DNA of 64,000 bases from Desmodesmus armatus (taxonomy: Eukaryota > Chlorophyta > Chlorophyceae > Sphaeropleales > Scenedesmaceae): assembly GCA_007449985.2 (NCBI GenBank), contig VIIQ02000221.1, positions 1-64,000 of the forward strand, given 5' to 3'. The position numbers were made by a program, and so were the translations under genes. A model generated the notes under the pieces. It did not search any database. It worked only from the letters and a program-made list of their open reading frames with translations, and was not told the DNA's origin. Below, piece after piece: positions 53,635 to 64,000 of the stretch. Each line of letters begins with the position of its first letter. Position 1 is the stretch's first letter.

Positions 53635-56600
53635 ATGCAGCGAGATGCTTCCGAGCTGCAGTCCAACAACGAGAGAGACTTCATAATACAGGTACTGAAT
53701 CTTGAACATGCTTGCCAGCCATCTCGTGCCTCCTACATCAAAGTCACAACAACAGCAGCAGCAGCGTGGGGCAAGCAGCAGCAGTCGTAACCACCCCATA
53801 CATAGTCAGTTGTTGCTGGCCATGCAGGCGGTCAAAGAAGAGCTACGTATCGATGGGCGGTCGCTGTATGATTGGCGGGACATCAGGATACAGGTGTGTA
53901 CCAGACACCGGTGCTGAGCAGCTGAGTGGCATTTGGAGCATGGATACAATCATAGAAGGCAGCGTTTTGGTAGCTGCAGTGCCATCAACCAACGCTGTTG
54001 TTGTTGTTGTTGTTGTTTTTCCTCTGCAGTTTGCTTTGGATGACCGCTCAGCAACGGTACAGCTGGGCACGACAACAGCAATGGCAGCAATCACTGCAGA
54101 GCTCACAACCCCCTACAACGACAGGGCAAGAGAGGGGAGCGTCAAGTGAGTCGGCATCCAAGCTCACAGACATGAACTATGTGTGCATGTATCAGTGCGC
54201 GCCCCTCCCCAGCTGTTGTTGGCAGATGACAAGGTCGGGCAGCAGCTGGGCACCTCAGGTGGTGCATGCAGGTCCAGCACAATATACCAACAGCATGGAG
54301 CTGCCACCTTCAGCCTTCTCCAGCAGCTGAGGTCCAGCACAGCATCAGCAGCCTTGATGCAAGTGACACATCCGCCGTCAAGGCGAGGTGTGTGCGTGGT
54401 GGTCCTGCAGATCCCTGATTCAGCGTGAAGTATGATCAGTGTCAAGCTGCATGCATCCAACCCTGCACAACCCAACAGTATTGTTGGTCCACAGGCATGC
54501 ATGCATGGTTGCCCTGCAGGTTCAATGTGGAGCTGAGTCCCATGGCCAGCGCATCATTCTCCATGGGCAAGCCAGGGGAGGACGCAGTAGAGCTGGCACG
54601 CCTGGTTGAGCGCTGCTTGAGAGGCAGCGGGGCACTCGACCTGGAGGCCCTGTGTGTCCTGCCAGGCAGGAAGGTGGGTGTAAAGCAGACAGCAGCGTGG
54701 GTGGGTGGTGGGTCAATGGTATGGTGCCGAGGGGTGACTGTGGCGGCTGGAGGCGCTGTGTGTCCTGCCAAGCCGGAAGGTGGGTTTAAAGCAGAAAGCA
54801 GCGCCAGTGGGTGGTGGGTCAACGGCATGGTGCTGAGGGGCGACTGTGGCGGCTGGAGGCACTGTGTGTCCTGCCAGGCAGGAGGGTGGGTGAAAAGCAG
54901 ACAGCAGCAACTGGTCAGCAACGTCCTGGGCACATGGGGACTTGTGAGACATGCAGGACTACAGGGGTGGCGGCGAAGGGGGAAGCAGTCTATGGCCACA
55001 TGCGTCTTTGAGCAGCAGAAGCAGCAGTGGTTGTGGAGCTTGCCTGCATGCAAGGCAGCAGCACCCTGCACATGCTTTGTAGCTGTGTGCTGGCTCTGGT
55101 TGCGCTTAGTTTCGCGGCTGTCAAGCAGATGCTACACTCTTGCATCTATATCAATACATTGACATGTAGGTTTGTGCGTGTGTTAAACACATGAGATACA
55201 ACCATGAGATGTGTGTGCCTGTTCATGCAGGTGTGGTCTATACGTGTGGACATCCATGTGCTGGACTCTGGTGGCAACTTGATAGACGCCTGCTGCCTGG
55301 CTGCCCTAGCTGCCCTGCTGGGCTTCAGGAAGCCGCAGGTGGAGGTGGACCAGTCCAAGGGGGAGGGCGAGGCACAGGTCACCGTCTTCTCACCAGAGGT
55401 GCGTGGGTGGGTGGGTAAGTGGGTGGGGGGCTGGGTCGGCGGGGGTGGGTGGGTGGGTGGGTGGGTGGGTCAGTCGCACGGACGCTGCCAGCTGGGTGGC
55501 TGACAGTGCATAGTGCTGTGGGGGGAGGGTGAAACCCAGATTATGGTCTTCTCACCAGAGGTCCGCGGGTGGGCGGTGGGTCAGTCGCATGGTGCTGAGG
55601 GGTGACTGTGGTAGCTGGACGCTGCCAGCTGAGTGGCTGACAGTGCATGATGCTGTGGGGGAGGGCGAGGCACAGGTCACAGTCTTCCCACCAGAGGACA
55701 AGGGGTGGGTGGTGTGACCACAATCAGGGTGATGTTTAGGAAAATGTTCATTACCGGGCTCAGCAGTGATAGATAGACTCCCTCTTTGAGCACCTGAAAA
55801 GGGCAGTGTCTCAGGGCAGTGGACTGTCACTTTGTGACCCCATGGCTGTTCCGCCAGCCGGCCATTCAGGGTCTTACGACAGCTCCGCACATCAACACAC
55901 AAGGGGCTCCTGGACGCACCACACCCTTCAATGTGTGGTGGGTTGTTTTCGCACCAAACAATCGCTGCACACCCGTCTGCACTCGCAGCCTGTAGGCTGT
56001 GGTGAGGATGGCCCCTGCTAGACATGGACCACAAGCATGAACATGAATGCCACAAACCATGTAATACTCAGGTTCAACCACAGTGTGCAACAAAGCTTGC
56101 CTTACAATTCAGTTGCCTTGCAACCCAGTTGTTATCAGAGTGCTGGTGTGTGTCTGCACATCTCTTGCCTTGCTTCAGGTTCGTGAGCCTCAGCCCCTCA
56201 CGCTGCACCACCTGCCCTTCTCACACACATATGCTCTGTTTGAGGTGAGCGAGGCAGAGGGGCTGGCTGCAGGACTGTCGGACAGCCTTGCCACTGGCCT
56301 AGACGCCATGCAACCAGCACAATGCTGGGCCAAGGATGTCTCAGCAGCCATGTTTCATTCGTCGCCATGGTTCACCTGTGCGCAGTGTGCAAGAGCTGTC
56401 ACCATCCCCAGACTGCACCAGCGGCCATGTCAAACCCAACTTCACATGCAATTATCATTCATGAGCGCATACTGCAGTGCTACTGGCTCCCAAGCAACAT
56501 GGCTTCTATGATGCTGTTCTGCTGGGTTTGAAGGATACGGCATGCTGTGCTGTGCTGCTGTTTTGTGTCGGCCGGCATATGTTTTTTGTGCTGCAGTCTG

Positions 56601-58802
56601 GTGCTATTTTGGTGACGGACCCCACCCTGAGTGAGGAGGCGGCATCCAGCGGCCGGGCCACGCTGTTCATCAACCTACACGGCGAGATCTGCGGTTGGCA
56701 GATGGCCGAGGGGGTGGGCCTGGACCAGGCGCAGATGATGAGGTGAGTGGGTGGGTGGGTGGGTGGTTGAGAGGGGGGGGGGCGTGCACGTTGGTATTGG
56801 GACGTGGTGGGTTGTGTGAGCGGGTGAGCGCGGGCAGGAGGGCGCAGGGGTGATGGGGGCAGGTGGGTGGGTGGTTGAAAGGGTGCGTCAGTCATAGTGT
56901 GTGTGTGTGGTGGGGGGGGGGGGCAGGTGCGTGTTTTGGGTGGGCAGGTTACTGGGTTTTTTGGGGGGGGAGGTGACTAGTGGAACCAGTGGACTGTCAC
57001 TTTTTGACCCCATGGCTGTTCCGCCAGCCGGCCATTCAGGGTCTTACGACAGCTCCACACATCAACTTACCAGGGGCTCCTGGACGCACCACACCCTTCA
57101 ATGTGTGGTGGGTTGTTTTCGCACCAAACACCTGCCGGCTCCCTATAGCACTGCACCCCCACAATGTGGCACTATGTGCGTCGCGTAAGGCCGAGTGGCA
57201 GGGGACCACAGGCGTCAGCATTGCGGTCTGCAGTTGTACAGGCTGCAACACTGGGGGTTGTGCCGGTCCTTCTGCCACAGCTGGTCTGTGTTGTTCATGC
57301 TGCATGCCGTGGCAGCTCCTCTGAGAGACTTGGTTTTGTATCACAGTGTCAAAATGCATCCTGGGTATGCACATCCAGCTGCTAATGTTTTGATGTGTTA
57401 CGTTGGTGTGACATGTGTGACTATGTGTGTTTGTGTGTGCAGGTGTGTGCGCCTGGCAGCTGCCCGCACGCCTGAGTTGGCCAGTCAGGTTGAGGCAGCC
57501 CTCAAGCAGCATGAGCTGGCACGTGTGCAAGCACGTGTGCGCAGGCAGACAGGCACGGCGGCAGCGGCAGCAGCAGCAGCTGCGGGGCCTGGGCACCTGC
57601 CGGGCCAGCAGGAGGCAGCAGCAGCAGCAGGCGGTAGCTGCAGGGGAGCAGCGGCAGCAGCGACGGCGGCGGCGGCAGCAGTGGCGGCTGGTGGCGTGGG
57701 TGGGCGAGATGCCCGCCATGTGACGGTGCTGACGGATGCTGACATGGCGGGGCAGAAGCTGCAAGAGCTGATGCAAGGTGAGGCAGGGGCCGCAGGTGCA
57801 GCGAGTTTGTCGCTGCAAGACCTTGTGGGTTGTGCTTGTGGGCTGCATGCGTTGTTTCTGGCAGCTGCCATAAGTACAAGCCATCACATGCAGCAGCCTG
57901 CCGTGAGGTTTTCTTGGTGTAGCCACATTCTCCGGCAACCACAGGGTCACAGCATTGCTAGGCTTGCAAATGGTTGTGGTGTGCTGCACCATCACATTGA
58001 TGTGTGTTGCGCGGCTGGGTGTTGCACGTAGAGATCCAAGATGCAGTGGTCAAGCAGCAACTACGAGATGAAGAGGTGGAAAAGGCAGCCGCTGTAGCAG
58101 CAGCGCAGGAGAAAGCAGCAGCGGCGCGGGCAGCAGCAGACCAACAAGCAGCAGCTGCCAGTGCGGCTGCGGCGGCAGCAGCTGCAGGTGCAGCCGTTGG
58201 CCAGCAGCCAAACGAGGAGCAGCAGTTCAGGCGGCCTCCTGGCATTGGCCGGGCTGGAGCAGGTGAGCTTTGTGAGCTGTTGGTAGTTGCTCAGGGCACG
58301 TAGTCTTTGAACGTGCACGTGCACGCAGTTTCGGTCATGTGGTCTGGGCACGCTGAGCCGGGTGTTGCACTGGGCAATTGAGGCATGCACAGCCACCCTG
58401 CAGGGCCACAGTAGCCTTGTTGCATAGCGGGGTGGAAAGGAGAGAGCTACACAGGGTGTCAGCATTGCAGGGTCGATCTGCAGGCCATGATGTGGTTGAT
58501 GCACCATGCTCTGCTTGTGTGACGTGCTTGGCTGTGCAGGTGTCGCGCGGCTTGGCGGCAATGCAGGCGGCAACAAGCGGACGGCAGCAGCAGACGAGGG
58601 GCTTGATGCTTTCCTCGGGGTGTGGCAGCCGGCTGGCAACGTGCAGAGAGGTGGCACGGGTGCTGGTGCTGCAGCAGCAGCTGGTGCTGGTGCTGGTGGC
58701 CAGAGCCTTGATGCAATTGAGCAGTTGTTGCTGCAGGCAGCTCCGCAGGATCTTTCGGACGCAGTCAAGCGGAAAAAGCACAAAAAGAAGGGTGGAAATT
58801 GA
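53635..58802 (+). CDS. RRP45: Exosome complex component RRP45 (EXOSC9-like RNase PH fold)
   Basis: Subunit of the six-member ring of the RNA exosome (3'-5' RNA processing and decay, nucleus and cytoplasm). Ten exons: 53635-53691, 53828-53893, 54030-54145, 54520-54673, 55231-55398, 56179-56244, 56597-56742, 57443-57777, 58032-58262, 58540-58802; 533 residues, phases all agree. The start MQRDASELQSNNERDFIIQ leads to the first RNase PH domain: AVKEELRIDGRSLYDWRDIR, SATVQLGTTTAMAAITAELT, FNVELSPMASASF, VWSIRVDIHVLDSGGNLIDA, and later SGAILVTDPTLSEEA. The C-terminal extension (about residue 290 onward) is polyAla/Gln-rich and charged (DAVVKQQLRDEEVEKAAAVA), ending in a lysine tail KRKKHKKKGGN that could be a nuclear localisation signal. 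Family members usually have an unstructured C-terminal extension. Junctions after exons 4 and 5 are triplicated in the introns. Start choice: the ATG nearest the conserved ELQSNNERDFI motif. Confidence 0.93.
54641..54900 (+). repeat. Donor-side triplication after RRP45 exon 4
   Basis: Units begin at 54641, 54747 and 54853, with an exact period of 106. Each has the exon end CTGTGTGTCCTGCC(A)GGCAGG(A)AGG plus the donor GTGGGTG. Only the first is joined to the exon body. Confidence 0.9.
55361..55700 (+). repeat. Donor-side triplication after RRP45 exon 5
   Basis: The exon end GAGGCACAGGTCACCGTCTT + CTCACCAGAG at 55379-55398 recurs ending at about 55560 (donor-like GTCCGC) and about 55696 (GT lost). 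Each copy is followed by GTGGGTGG-rich intron. Confidence 0.85.
55817..55960 (+). repeat. 144-bp dispersed repeat in RRP45 intron 5, copy 1
   Basis: Nearly identical to 56987-57130 with only a handful of differences. It begins CAGTGGACTGTCACTTTGTG and ends GTTTTCGCACCAAACA. Minus-strand frames stay open across both copies, but no family was recognised. Confidence 0.85.
56987..57130 (+). repeat. 144-bp dispersed repeat in RRP45 intron 7, copy 2
   Basis: Same length and orientation as 55817-55960. The sequences diverge abruptly at both ends, as expected for an inserted or transposed unit. Confidence 0.85.
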
Positions 58803-59024
58803 TCCGATTGTGGTTGTGGTTGTGCTACAGCTGTATTGTGCAACAGGCAGGACGGGCTTACACTTGCCAGGCAAAAGCACTGGAATGTAACATATCGGTT
58901 CTTTGAATCCTTTATTGCAGCTCAATGTGACACAGTCGTGAGGCACGAGCTCTCGAGATTGTTGTTTTCCGTGCATGCCGTATTGTTGTCCGGCTTCCTC
59001 ATGTTGATTGCGAGCATGCCTTAA

Positions 59025-62000
59025 ATGTTTGGAAAGCTATTTCAAAGGCATGAGGTAGACCCATTGGACAGCTCCACAGCCAGTGCTGAAGAGCAGCATC
59101 CTCTGCCTCACCCCTCCAACGCAGCTGCTGCAGCTGCTGGGCCGTCCTTCTCAGCCAGTAAAGGACCTCTCAGTTCCAAGAAGTCTTTTACAGCTCGCAG
59201 ACAACCTAGCCAGCAGCTGCAGCAGGCAGAGGAGCAGCAAGATGAGGAAGAGACCGAGGAAGAAGAGGCAGAAAACTTTGTCGTTTCTAAGCCAGCCCCA
59301 AGGCCAGCACTTCTCCAGGTCAAGACAGCTGCAGAGTACTCAGCAGAACCATCGCCAATGCCAGCTACTCTGTCAGCAAGGCAGCAGGCAGAGCAGTCGC
59401 CGGCCAAGCCATGGCAAAGGGACAAGCAGCGGCAGCAACAGCAGCAGCAGAGGCCTGCAGCAATGGCCAAACAGCAACCTCCGCAGCAGCACAGTGGACT
59501 TGAAGAGCTGCAGCAGCAGCTGGTGCTGGAAGCAAAGGCCAGAGAGGTGTGTGGTTCTGACTACAACAGCAAACCCAGTCTGCCCTCGGCTCAGCTGCAC
59601 TTGTATAGTCTAGCAAACTCCAAGACCTCAGGTTTGATACACATAGGGACATGAACAGCGCCAGTAGCCGTCATAAGACAGCATCGCATCCTTAGTGCCC
59701 AGACTGGCACTCCACCTTTGCAGCTGTAGTGCTTACTTGTACTGCTATGACCAACAACCTGCAACATCATATGCGGCATGCCTGTTGTGCAGGCGCTGGA
59801 GGACATGCTGCGGCCGTATGCCATGCACTCGACTTTGTAGCTGTAGTGCTTACTGCTGATAACAAAAAATTGCATCATGTGGCATGCAGGAGCTGGAGGA
59901 CATGTTGCTGAGGTATGAGCGCCAGCTGAAGGCAGAGATCCAGGCACGGCAGGCTGCTGAGACAGCAGCGGCAGAGGCACTGGCAGCAATGGGGCAGGCG
60001 GCTGGCAGCAGCACCCTCAAGGGCAGCCCTGACTTGCAGCACCAGCAGGAGCAGCTGCAGCAGGTGAGGATCGCATTATTGCTGAAGGGTGGAGGCCCAC
60101 CTTCCCCACTGCCGGCAGTGCACGATGTCACAGTGTGACAGTACGCAACAGACGGGACGTTCTGAAAGCACAACAGCACAGGACGATGTCACAGCTGAGT
60201 CTGGCACAAGGGCATTTAGTAAGCTAAACAGCTGCTGTGCACAATGAGCTGCCAGTCATGTGTCACTGTAGAGCATGTACACAACACAGCAGCAGTGAGA
60301 AAGGCCCCAACCTGCACCTTGAAGCTAAAAGACATTAGGCCTAACTGAGCGCCCTTCCCGTGCTGTGTTTGACTGTGCGTTTTAGGACCGAGCTGCGCTG
60401 GAGTCAATGCGTGCTGACTTTGAGGCTCAGCTCCACACAGCACGCAGCGAGGTGGCGAAGGCACAGGTGAGCACAGCGAGCTCCCCTGCAACAACTATGA
60501 CACTGCTGAAGTTGGCAGCAGGCAGTATGTTGCAAAAGCAGGTGGCGGCAACGATGCCAAGCAGCACCAGCGCAGCTGCTACATCTTTGCCCTGCAGTGT
60601 TTTTGTACAGCAAGTCACCTGGCTGTACACGTACTGTGTAGTACAGCTGAGCCAATTGGATCACTATCATGTGCTGAACACATGTGTATTGCTATGCTGT
60701 GTGTGCAGGCTGCCATGTCCAGCAATGAGGCGCAGGTCCGTGCCGAGGCAGCAGCAGCATGCGATCGGCTTGCAGCAGACTACGAGTCGCGGCTGGCCAT
60801 GATGGGCGCCGAACTGGAGCGCACACAGCAGGAGCTGGCGGTGCGCACACATGCGCTCGCAGGAGAACTCAATAGGTGATCACTACTAGGACGACTAGTA
60901 GTTGGTGGTGTGATGCAGCAGCAGTGTTGTGCCAACGGCGTATGACGTGGCAAGGTTTTTGATGACTGCGCCACTGACATGGTGTGATGCCTGATTTTTG
61001 TTAGTGCTGGTTTCAATTGACCAGGGGTGCAGTGGTGTCTGTCTCCTAACATTGGCATGTTGGCTTGCTGAGCGGTAGTACTGCATATGAGGCTGTGTAC
61101 ACGTGTTGGCTGCAGGTGGAAGCGTCAGGCCACCGTTGCAGCCAATGCTGTGCTTGAAGCCAAGGACGAAGTGCTGCTGCGCAAGAAGGAGCTTGACAGT
61201 ACAAAGGACAAGATGGACACCCTGCTGGACAAGCTGTACGGTGAGGTCCCAGCAAACTTTGAACAGCGTTGTTTTGCAACATACATGAATAGCCTGCAGC
61301 AGGCATGAAGCAGGAGCAGCAGCAGCAGTAATGCCAAAGTGGGCCAGCAGCATTCCCTTCACAGAGAAACACACACGCACATGCACATGGCCACTCTCTT
61401 CTGCATCCTCTGGCACTTTTCTTACACCTCCACTTGCCCCCACACCTTTTTCCACCCTTATCCAGCGGGCAAGGAGGCCAACAGCAGCCTGTCAGGCGCC
61501 ATCCATCAGCTTGGGAGTTATTACGGGTGGCCATACGGCGAGGACGAGCCACACCCACACGCAGCAAAGCAGCAGGGGCCCATGCGCCCCCGAAACCCCG
61601 CAATCCAGCGGGAGCCACCGAAGTCACAGCGGCAGCAGACGCAGCAGCATGGGGCAGCTACGCACAGGGTGCACACGCAGCAGCAGCATGCTGCCGGTGG
61701 GCCCATGGGCTTCTTTCTGCCACCTGCTGTGATGGCTGGGCAGCTGGGCAGCTACCCCTCAATGTTGCCTTGGCAAGCATGGAATGGTAATGCAGCTGGG
61801 GCGATGGGGTCACCGGGACACGGTGTCCCTATGGGGGCGTTCAGTCACACCTGGCACCCACAGCAGCAGCAGCTAGGGGGCGCACCACATTCGATGGCTC
61901 ATAGCAGACAGCTTCACGGGCCAGCTGCAGCGCAGTCGCTGCCCAGCATACACCGGCAACAAGCCGCACAGCAGCCGCAGCGGCAGCAGCAGCAAGCCAT

Positions 62001-62343
62001 GCAGCCCGCTGCTGGCGGTGCAGGCAGTAGCCCCCCTGCAGCAGCAGCACCACGGGGAGGGCATGCGCACGGCAAGGGAGGCAGTTACGCGCAGCAGTTC
62101 AGAGCTTCGGGTCACCCCAATGCAGCCGCATCGGTGGGCGGTGGCACACTGACAGCAGCGGCTAGCAGCAGCTCGCTGGGTGGGGGCTCTCGGTTGCCGC
62201 GGTATGCTGCTGCCACCAAAAGCAGCAGCAGCCTGCAGGCGGCGGTCAAGGCAGCCAGCGGGAAGAAGCCGCAGGTGCCGGACAGGTTCAAGGAGGCTAG
62301 CAGGAATGTTGCGATGATCTCTGCCATTGCAAACCGCTGGTGA
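59025..62343 (+). CDS. Coiled-coil protein with Gln/Ala-rich tail, function unknown
   Basis: Six exons: 59025-59546, 59890-60063, 60386-60466, 60709-60875, 61116-61240, 61466-62343; 648 residues, phases consistent. The start is MFGKLFQRHEVDPLDSS. Residues about 60-90 are acidic (EEQQDEEETEEEEAENF). A long coiled coil spans the end of exon 1 to exon 5 (LEELQQQLVLEAKARE, ELEDMLLRYERQLKAEIQAR, LESMRADFEAQLHTARSEVA, LERTQQELAVRTHALAGELN, KDEVLLRKKELDSTKDKMDT). The C-terminal 290 residues are Gln/Ala/Gly/His-rich with a small tyrosine-rich patch (LGSYYGWPYGEDE) and a basic end (GKKPQVPDRFKEASRNVAMI). The shape resembles basal-body/centriolar scaffold proteins, but that is resemblance only. Exon 2 has a decoy copy of its start 97 bp upstream. 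The RRP45 stop codon is 222 bp upstream. Confidence 0.8.
59720..59925 (+). repeat. Acceptor-side duplication before the exon at 59890
   Basis: (GC)AG|GCGCTGGAGGACATGCTG at 59793 mirrors the true CAG|GAGCTGGAGGACATGTTG at 59890. The preceding intron is also duplicated (GCTGTAGTGCTTACT in both). Confidence 0.85.
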
Positions 62344-63530
62344 AGGTGGTGATTGGCATGTTTGGGGCAACACGTGTCTTGTACATTGTTCTGCTGGTAT
62401 CTACAGGAACGAAGGGCGCGGGGTTGGGGGTGGGGGTGCTGCTCAGGAAGGCCAGACACCGTTTGAGAGGTTTGTGGAGCGAGTACTGGTATCACGGCAA
62501 GGATTGGCCAGGCTCAAGTGCGTCCTGGTCATAACATCTTGAGGCTGCCCGTCGGGGCTGTTGACCCAATGTTTGCGTCACCTGTTGTACATGCATGTAC
62601 ATTTCCAGTTGTACAGTGTGGTTCGCTGTTGTTGTTGGTAGCAAACATGCTATAGTTCGTTCAAATGCCTGGTTGGCAGCGTGCTGTGGGAGCAGAATTT
62701 CTTGATGTGACCACCTGGTTTGTGTGGGCGCACCCTTTGGCCACCTGAAACCATCAGCTGGGCCATTCAGCCTGCCTGTGATGAACCAAGGTGGTCACTG
62801 CTGTAGTTTCACAGCGCGACAAAAACTGAAAACAGCCATCTTTGTAATAACCAGGCCAGGGCCTCGTATCCTGTTTGACTCAGCTGCTCCCTCCACAATC
62901 TACAAGTTCCCTCCTGACCCCAACAGTAGTGTAGAATGCAATCCTCCTAGCCTGCCTGCAGTCTGCATTGCTACGACACCTTCCTGTGAATGGAAGGCGG
63001 ACACCTCCACGCAGTCCTGAGAAGCGTGCGTTCCATGAAGTCAGCATCAGCTATGAATAGTCACACCAACTTTCAAAGTATCCTGGTGTGTTCTTCATGG
63101 GCAGCTGGGGAGAAACTCGACCCATAAAGAAAAAATGGCTGCCCACCGAGCCAGTGATGCACAGGCCGGTTTTTGCGCAGTTGACGCGCAACTTGCCTGC
63201 TTTCGCAGAGCAAGCAATCCCTTTGCAGGGATGCAACTGAAAGTCTTGCAGACAATGCTAATTGTACAATGCTGCAAATCTTGCCCGGCACACCGATGGT
63301 AAGGCCAAAACTAAAACACTCCCCCCCCCCCCCCCAAACACCCCACCCCCACTCAGCAGAGGGTCTCCCCTCTGCTGGGGACCTCCAAGCCCCGCGGGGC
63401 AGTTCAGCGACATTGTAAACCAATAGGCACTGCTAAACGATCCCACACATCTAGCCCTGGCACCACCGGGGATTGGCTGATGGTGCACTGCCACCCCGCC
63501 GACACCCCCTGCTGCTGCCACAGCCGCTGC
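62344..63530. other. Intergenic; 3' flank of the Fanzor-like ORF
   Basis: No protein-coding gene recognised. Notable contents are a poly-C run at about 63320-63335 and two stem-loops at 63354-63400 immediately 3' of the minus-strand nuclease ORF. Confidence 0.5.
63354..63400 (-). other. Two compact stem-loops 3' of the Fanzor-like ORF
   Basis: CAGCAGAGGG (63354-63363) pairs perfectly with CCCTCTGCTG (63368-63377) across a 4-base loop. GCCCCGCGGGGC at 63389-63400 is a perfect palindrome. They lie about 130-180 bases past the stop codon in ORF orientation. Candidate part of a guide (omega) RNA, or simply a 3' UTR structure. Confidence 0.45.
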
Positions 63531-64000
63531 TTACACTGCTGCCCCCTCTTCTTGTCGTGGCCGCCGCTGCCGGTTTAACCAGTCCTTGCGCACCACACGG
63601 TCAACACAGCGTGCCAGCTGCTGTAGTTGCCCCTGGTGTACACACATGGCAGGCACCAGTTGTGCCACCCCCCTGGCTGTCAACACACGGGCAGCGTTGA
63701 TATCCCTGTCCAGGACCAATGGTACACGCCGCGAGTGATTATCCTCTCCAACCACAACATGATGCAGTTGTTCCCGCAACCTGTCAGGTGTCGACACAGC
63801 CTCGCCATGCACACACTGCTTGAGCTTGAAACGTCCCCTGCGGTGCTGTTTCAGCCCACGTTCGTCATAGCAGCGAGAGCAGGTCTGGCTGGTCCGGTAC
63901 TCGTGCACAGACACCCAATGCATGTCTGTGCGCCCACCACGAGTCACGCCGTCTGCCGACCCATATTGTGCCCTAAAAAAGTTCCTCAGCTTCATGACAG
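63531..64000 (-). CDS. Fanzor/TnpB-like RNA-guided nuclease, C-terminal part, runs off the window
   Basis: The frame is open from the stop at 63531 to the window edge, so the 5' part lies beyond 64000; an in-frame ATG at 63995 need not be the start. The segment HWVSVHEYRTSQTCSRCYDE matches the region just before and into the zinc ribbon of the TnpB/OrfB and eukaryotic Fanzor families (consensus E-x-x-TS-x-x-C-x-x-C). RFKLKQCVHGE is the second knuckle, but only one of its two cysteines is evident. PLVLDRDINAARVL is the RuvC-III motif with the third catalytic acidic residue. A basic tail of about 60 residues follows. RuvC-I and -II would be upstream. Fanzors are eukaryotic TnpB relatives carried by transposons or domesticated in algae, fungi and others. 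Whether this copy is active cannot be judged: the altered second zinc knuckle argues for decay, while an open, conserved RuvC-III argues against. Confidence 0.75.
   Translation of the reverse strand, partial: VMKLRNFFRAQYGSADGVTRGGRTDMHWVSVHEYRTSQTCSRCYDERGLKQHRRGRFKLKQCVHGEAVSTPDRLREQLHHVVVGEDNHSRRVPLVLDRDINAARVLTARGVAQLVPAMCVHQGQLQQLARCVDRVVRKDWLNRQRRPRQEEGAAV

Overview
The window is nuclear DNA of a green alga, most likely a chlorophycean and possibly from the Sphaeropleales; that lineage guess is weak. The evidence is: GC-rich, intron-dense genes with GT-AG introns; heavy CAG/CTG microsatellite content inside and outside genes; long poly-C/poly-G runs; a 98-residue plant-type mitochondrial Cpn10; and F-box/leucine-rich-repeat genes. 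There is no bacterial operon structure. No tRNA, rRNA or CRISPR array was recognised.

Layout. 1-1.5 kb: 3' part of a Gln/Ala-rich gene (minus). 2.5-6.8 kb: 2OG-Fe(II) oxygenase-domain gene (minus, 3' end unresolved). 8.0-14.9 kb: DNA topoisomerase IB (minus, 12 exons). 15.6-16.9 kb: mitochondrial chaperonin 10 (minus, 3 exons). 17.7-19.9 and 22.0-25.6 kb: two paralogous F-box + LRR + coiled-coil genes (plus) with duplicated 3' flanks. 27.2-33.6 kb: catalase-peroxidase with a signal peptide (minus, 11 exons whose phases all agree). 35.0-36.6 kb: membrane-anchored polysaccharide deacetylase (plus), possibly spliced into the coiled-coil/Gly-Pro repeat protein at 37.1-42.2 kb. 44.7-47.9 kb (plus) and 50.1-53.3 kb (minus): tail-to-tail pair of MYND-finger paralogues. 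53.6-58.8 kb: exosome subunit RRP45 (plus, 10 exons). 59.0-62.3 kb: coiled-coil protein (plus, 6 exons). 63.5-64.0 kb: C-terminal part of a Fanzor/TnpB-like RNA-guided nuclease (minus), running off the window.

The genes are mostly unrelated housekeeping functions (topology, protein folding, RNA decay, peroxide removal, cell-surface glycan modification) and do not form a pathway.

The most striking pattern is structural. In at least six of the genes, about 80-160 bp units that straddle an exon-intron junction are tandemly duplicated. The extra copies sit in the intron as truncated decoy exons with their own splice-site-like sequences. Acceptor-side copies always lie upstream of the usable exon, and donor-side copies always lie downstream. 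The second notable item is the Fanzor-like fragment with two compact stem-loops just 3' of its stop codon.

Several conserved reading frames carry isolated single-base frameshifts. In the three cases where exon phases allow a test they are -1 events, one of them in a G run, so consensus sequence error is a real possibility. All exon boundaries were placed by eye from protein continuity, GT/AG sites and phase.
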